Origin: Prevotella sp.
GTDB lineage: Bacteria; Bacteroidota; Bacteroidia; Bacteroidales; Bacteroidaceae
Reading direction: 5' to 3'
DNA: 36,117 bases
NCBI GenBank assembly: GCA_017474485.1
Contig: JAFVHO010000086.1
Span: 1 to 36,117 of the forward strand
The first letter of the stretch is position 1, and every line of letters starts with the position of its first letter. The notes beneath the pieces are model-generated. The model worked only from the letters and a program-made list of their open reading frames with translations. It searched no databases and was not told the DNA's origin. This document shows, one piece after another, positions 33,262 to 36,117 of the stretch. Both the position numbers and the translations under genes were made by a program.

Positions 33262-33269
33262 TACCTTTG
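33262..33269 (+). promoter_or_regulatory. -7 box directly before the papain-like gene
   Basis: TACCTTTG ends only 5 bases before the ATG at 33275, so transcription should start at or within a few bases of the start codon, giving a leaderless or nearly leaderless mRNA. Upstream are tandem TCTTAACT words (33230-33252) where the -33 element should be. Confidence 0.55.
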
Positions 33270-33274
33270 CAGCC

Positions 33275-34069
33275 ATGAAAGCAAAATGGACGTTTTTCAT
33301 TGCTATTGTAATACTGTTTGCGGCATGCAGTCGTAAGCAGCAGCACACTTTTACCGATGAAATCCTGCTACCCATGACTCCCGTGAAGAATCAGGGTAAG
33401 TCGGAGCTCTGCTGGGCATACGCCATGCTGGCTACGATAGAGACGGAACACCTGGTAAGAGGCGACTCCGTCAACCTGTCGCCAGTATACATTGGACGCA
33501 TGATGGATGCTAATAGCCAAGAGCTAAAGGCCAAAGGCCAACGTGCCATGGGTCAAACGCTGCTGAACATGATACAAAAATATGGCATCGTACCGTACGA
33601 CGTATTGCCCGACGATGCTACCGACGAGTTGCCTACGCCGAAATGGGTGTTTCTGTTAGGAGCCCGTTACACACCTTGGGAGTTTGCCCATTCCGTCTGT
33701 GCCCCAGATGAATATCTGTCGCTGACGTGCTTTCCTGATTCGCCCTATAACAAGAAGATTGTAGTGCCCGTGCCCGACAATTGGGAACAGAACCGACTGC
33801 TGAACCTGCCACTCGACACGCTACGCAGCCATGTAGACAGTGCCCTGCGCCACCGCCATCCCGTCTGCTGGGAGAGTCGCGGTCATGCCATGTGCATTGT
33901 AGGAATGGCTCACGACGAGGCTGGCCGTCCCTATTACATCATGAAAAACTCGTGGGGACCCAAAGGCCCCCACAATGGATTGGTGTATATGTCTGTCCGT
34001 AAGATGTGGAAAGACATGATAGCATTGTACTTGACGAAAGAAGCTTTTATTTGTTCAGCTTCCAAGTAA
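33275..34069 (+). CDS. Papain-like (C1 family) cysteine peptidase lipoprotein
   Basis: 264 residues. Lipoprotein signal ([18 protein letters not shown], lipid-attached C18). The mature part carries the C1 peptidase residues: oxyanion Gln Q40 and nucleophile C46 in [20 protein letters not shown], catalytic His H204 in [14 protein letters not shown], and Asn N225 in [10 protein letters not shown]. The layout resembles the C1B/BlmH-like group of Bacteroidota, anchored in the envelope, probably cutting peptides at the cell surface or in the periplasm. No propeptide is evident between the lipid anchor and the catalytic domain. Its 3' end overlaps the convergent cysS gene by 23 bases. Confidence 0.88.
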   Translation: MKAKWTFFIAIVILFAACSRKQQHTFTDEILLPMTPVKNQGKSELCWAYAMLATIETEHLVRGDSVNLSPVYIGRMMDANSQELKAKGQRAMGQTLLNMIQKYGIVPYDVLPDDATDELPTPKWVFLLGARYTPWEFAHSVCAPDEYLSLTCFPDSPYNKKIVVPVPDNWEQNRLLNLPLDTLRSHVDSALRHRHPVCWESRGHAMCIVGMAHDEAGRPYYIMKNSWGPKGPHNGLVYMSVRKMWKDMIALYLTKEAFICSASK

Positions 34070-35540
34070 CGCCGTCTTTCGTATCTTTTACTTCAAAACC
34101 TGCAGCAGCCAATTCGTCGCGAATCTTATCAGAAGTGGCCCAGTCTTTATTGGCCTTGGCCTTGGCACGCAGTTCGAGCACCATATCGACGACCTTACCA
34201 AAGGCCTCTTCGCGAGCGTCGTTTGAACCAGCGTTATCAGCCTTGAGTCCGAGGATATCGAAAGCAAAGAGATTCATCACCTCCTTCAGTTCCTTCAGGC
34301 AGTCGGCACAAATGGTGCCCTTGTGGTCTACGAGCTTGTTGATGGTGGTACAAGCCTCAAAGAGGTTGCTAATGACCTGTGGTGTAGCTAGGTCGTCGTT
34401 CATCGCGTCATAGCACTTTTGGCGCAGGTTCTTCGCGACCTTCTCTGTCTCAGCATCGCATTGCGGCGAAACAGCGATGCGCTCTAAATCGTTGATTGCA
34501 TTCATCAGTTTCTCATAACCCTTCTCGGCAGCCTGCAAGGCTTCGTTAGAAAAGTCCACTGTGCCACGATAGTGAGCCGAGAGCACAAAGAAGCGGATGG
34601 TCATGGGCGAGTAGGCCTTCTCCAACAACGGATGATTACCCGTAAAGAACTGTTCCAACGTGATGAAGTTGTTGTACGACTTACCCATCTTCTGACCGTT
34701 GATGGTCAGCATATTGTTGTGCATCCAGTATTTGACAGCAGGATGACCCATTGAAGCCTGAGCCTGAGCTATCTCGCACTCGTGGTGGGGGAACACGAGG
34801 TCCATGCCCCCCCCATGAATGTCGAACTCCTCGCCCAGATACTTACGGCCCATAGCGGTACACTCACAGTGCCAGCCAGGGAAACCGTCGCTCCAAGGGG
34901 AGGGCCAGCGCATGATGTGTTCGGGCTGTGCCTTCTTCCACAGGGCGAAGTCAGCCTGATTGCGCTTTTCACCGACACCGTCAAGATTATCGCGCGAAGC
35001 ATCTTTGATATTCTCAAGGCTTCGACCTGAGAGGATTCCGTATTTGTATTGCTTGTTATATGCCTCTATATCGAAATAGATACTTCCGTTCGACTCGTAG
35101 GCAAAACCGTTATCGAGAATCTGCTGTACCAACTGCTGTTGCTCAATGATATGACCTGTAGCATGAGGTTCAATAGAAGGACGTAACACATTCAGCATAT
35201 CCATATACTGATGGTAGCGGTTGGTGTAATACTGTGCTATCTCCATGGGCTCCAGCTGCTCCAGACGTGCCTTCTTGGCTATCTTGTCCTCACCCTCGTC
35301 GGCATCATGCTCCAGGTGGCCTACATCAGTGATGTTACGCACATAGCGTACTTTATAGCCTAAGTGCTTCAGATAGCGGAACACCAAGTCGAAGGTGATA
35401 GCGGGACGGGCATGTCCCAAATGAGGATCACCATAGACGGTAGGACCACAAACATACATACCCACATTGGGGGCGTGCAACGGCTCGAAACGCTCCTTCT
35501 GCCGTGTCAGCGTATTATAAATAACTAATTTTGATTCCAT
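34047..35540 (-). CDS. cysS: Cysteinyl-tRNA synthetase
   Basis: 497 residues. Class I synthetase with the HLGH form of the HIGH motif (H40-H43, [10 protein letters not shown]), the KMSKS-loop variant KMGKS (284-288), and the zinc/cysteine-binding residues C31, C227 (GWHCECTAM), H252 and E256 (FPHHECE). The C-terminal anticodon-binding region is helical (about 320-497). It charges tRNA-Cys in the cytoplasm. It has its own promoter (35562-35593). The start [16 protein letters not shown] is the usual family start. Confidence 0.97.
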   Translation of the reverse strand: MESKLVIYNTLTRQKERFEPLHAPNVGMYVCGPTVYGDPHLGHARPAITFDLVFRYLKHLGYKVRYVRNITDVGHLEHDADEGEDKIAKKARLEQLEPMEIAQYYTNRYHQYMDMLNVLRPSIEPHATGHIIEQQQLVQQILDNGFAYESNGSIYFDIEAYNKQYKYGILSGRSLENIKDASRDNLDGVGEKRNQADFALWKKAQPEHIMRWPSPWSDGFPGWHCECTAMGRKYLGEEFDIHGGGMDLVFPHHECEIAQAQASMGHPAVKYWMHNNMLTINGQKMGKSYNNFITLEQFFTGNHPLLEKAYSPMTIRFFVLSAHYRGTVDFSNEALQAAEKGYEKLMNAINDLERIAVSPQCDAETEKVAKNLRQKCYDAMNDDLATPQVISNLFEACTTINKLVDHKGTICADCLKELKEVMNLFAFDILGLKADNAGSNDAREEAFGKVVDMVLELRAKAKANKDWATSDKIRDELAAAGFEVKDTKDGVTWKLNK

Positions 35541-35561
35541 AACTTTCTATAAATATGGCTG

Positions 35562-35593
35562 CAAAGGTAGTGCAAATCGAGTAAAACGCCAAA
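35562..35593 (-). promoter_or_regulatory. cysS promoter
   Basis: On the minus strand TTTG (35593-35590), 20 bases, then TACCTTTG (35569-35562), 21 bases before the cysS ATG. Good match to the Bacteroidota pattern. Confidence 0.7.
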
Positions 35594-35609
35594 TATATAC
35601 TCTATTTTT

Positions 35610-36117
35610 TTATCTATACCAAGTGGTATCCGTCGTCTGACTATCAGCGGCCATACGTTGCCGCATGTCAGCCAATTTCTCAGCCAGTTCCTGATTGCGT
35701 TTAGTCAGACGAGTATTTACCTCGCGGAATTTTGCCAATTGTTCAACAAGATGATTCTTTTCCGGGTCGACATATTGGTCCTTATAGCGACGGAAAGCTC
35801 TGACAGCAAGCCATACAATAAAGCCGATAACCAACAGGCTGAAGAGTTGGATAATGAATAGTACGGTACGGCTTTCTATAATACCCTCCTGAATATCCAT
35901 CAATAACACTGACACATCCTCCATGGGCACGTCGGCATAGAATACACCGACCGTCATGCCAGAGCGATCTTGAATAGCCATCACATAGGTACACATGATA
36001 ATGTGGGTACCGCCTTGGTCAAGGTAGGGTTGCGTCCACATACTCTGGCTGTTTTCAATCGTTTTACCATACCACTCCCGGGTGGTATAGTCGAAAGGCA
36101 ACAAGGTAGCTGTCAAC
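35610..36117 (-). CDS. Membrane sensor-like protein, C-terminal part (5' end beyond the right edge)
   Basis: The visible 168 codons reach the window edge with no start codon that fits a family; the frame is open, so the gene continues to the right. Visible order: part of an extracytoplasmic dCache/PDC-like sensor domain (REWYGKTIENSQSMWTQPYL, MCTYVMAIQDRSGMTVGVFYADVPMEDV), one transmembrane helix (about 85-105, TVLFIIQLFSLLVIGFIVWL), then a cytoplasmic coiled coil (EQLAKFREVNTRLTKRNQEL) and a stop. Proteins with this sensor usually continue into a kinase, phosphatase or methyl-accepting domain; here the chain ends after about 60 cytoplasmic residues. It may signal through a partner. It lies upstream of cysS on the same strand. 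Confidence 0.7.
   Translation of the reverse strand, partial: LTATLLPFDYTTREWYGKTIENSQSMWTQPYLDQGGTHIIMCTYVMAIQDRSGMTVGVFYADVPMEDVSVLLMDIQEGIIESRTVLFIIQLFSLLVIGFIVWLAVRAFRRYKDQYVDPEKNHLVEQLAKFREVNTRLTKRNQELAEKLADMRQRMAADSQTTDTTWYR

Overview
The window is Bacteroidota chromosome, most likely Prevotella or a close relative. The evidence is the promoters (TAnnTTTG boxes, several with a TTTG element 20 bases upstream), TonB-receptor-type surface proteins, secreted proteins with the Prevotella/Bacteroides C-terminal tail DLQGR...GxYxxxGKK, lipoprotein signals, and a cell-division cluster in the Bacteroidota order. No tRNA, rRNA or CRISPR array was seen.

Layout. 1-1484 holds the start of a leftward lipoprotein gene, a decayed C-terminal fragment of a DDE transposase (203-520), and about 960 bases without a credible gene. 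That gap contains a mirrored repeat structure (721-1310): tandem GACATA units with an exact 11-base period, repeated in inverted orientation around two identical 16-bp palindromes. 1485-5744 encodes a secreted protein of unknown function and a large outer-membrane beta-barrel protein with a glycine-rich tail. 5765-9876, on the minus strand, looks like an operon: PlsC-type O-acyltransferase and GNAT-like N-acyltransferase (the glsA/glsB pair of glycine-lipid synthesis), then a secreted beta-helix protein.

10151-25839 is a dcw cluster of thirteen rightward genes: mraZ, rsmH, ftsL-like, ftsI (with PASTA), murE, mraY, murD, ftsW, murG, murC, ftsQ, ftsA, ftsZ. They make UDP-MurNAc peptide, lipid I and lipid II, translocate or polymerise it at the septum, and assemble the Z ring. 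Three 10-base GTGG repeats directly before the mraZ -7 box look like the MraZ autoregulatory operator. murF and ddl are absent from the cluster.

25849-31960 is a leftward accessory region of secreted and small proteins: TlpA-like thioredoxin, M6 metalloprotease, a protein with a TPDP-repeat tail, a 54-residue peptide gene, four 42-bp tandem repeats, two secreted repeat proteins, and a long leader with a possible 32-codon ORF and a strong hairpin. 32036-33163 is a GC-rich REP-associated Y1 (HUH) transposase with a Rossmann/SLOG-like C-terminal extension and a REP-like palindrome inside its own reading frame. The window ends with a papain-like lipoprotein, cysS, and the C-terminal part of a membrane sensor-like protein cut by the right edge.

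The dcw cluster and cysS are ordinary. The most unexplained parts are the mirrored repeat region (721-1310), the transposase fusion with its internal palindrome (32036-33163), and the small-peptide/tandem-repeat region (28962-29356).
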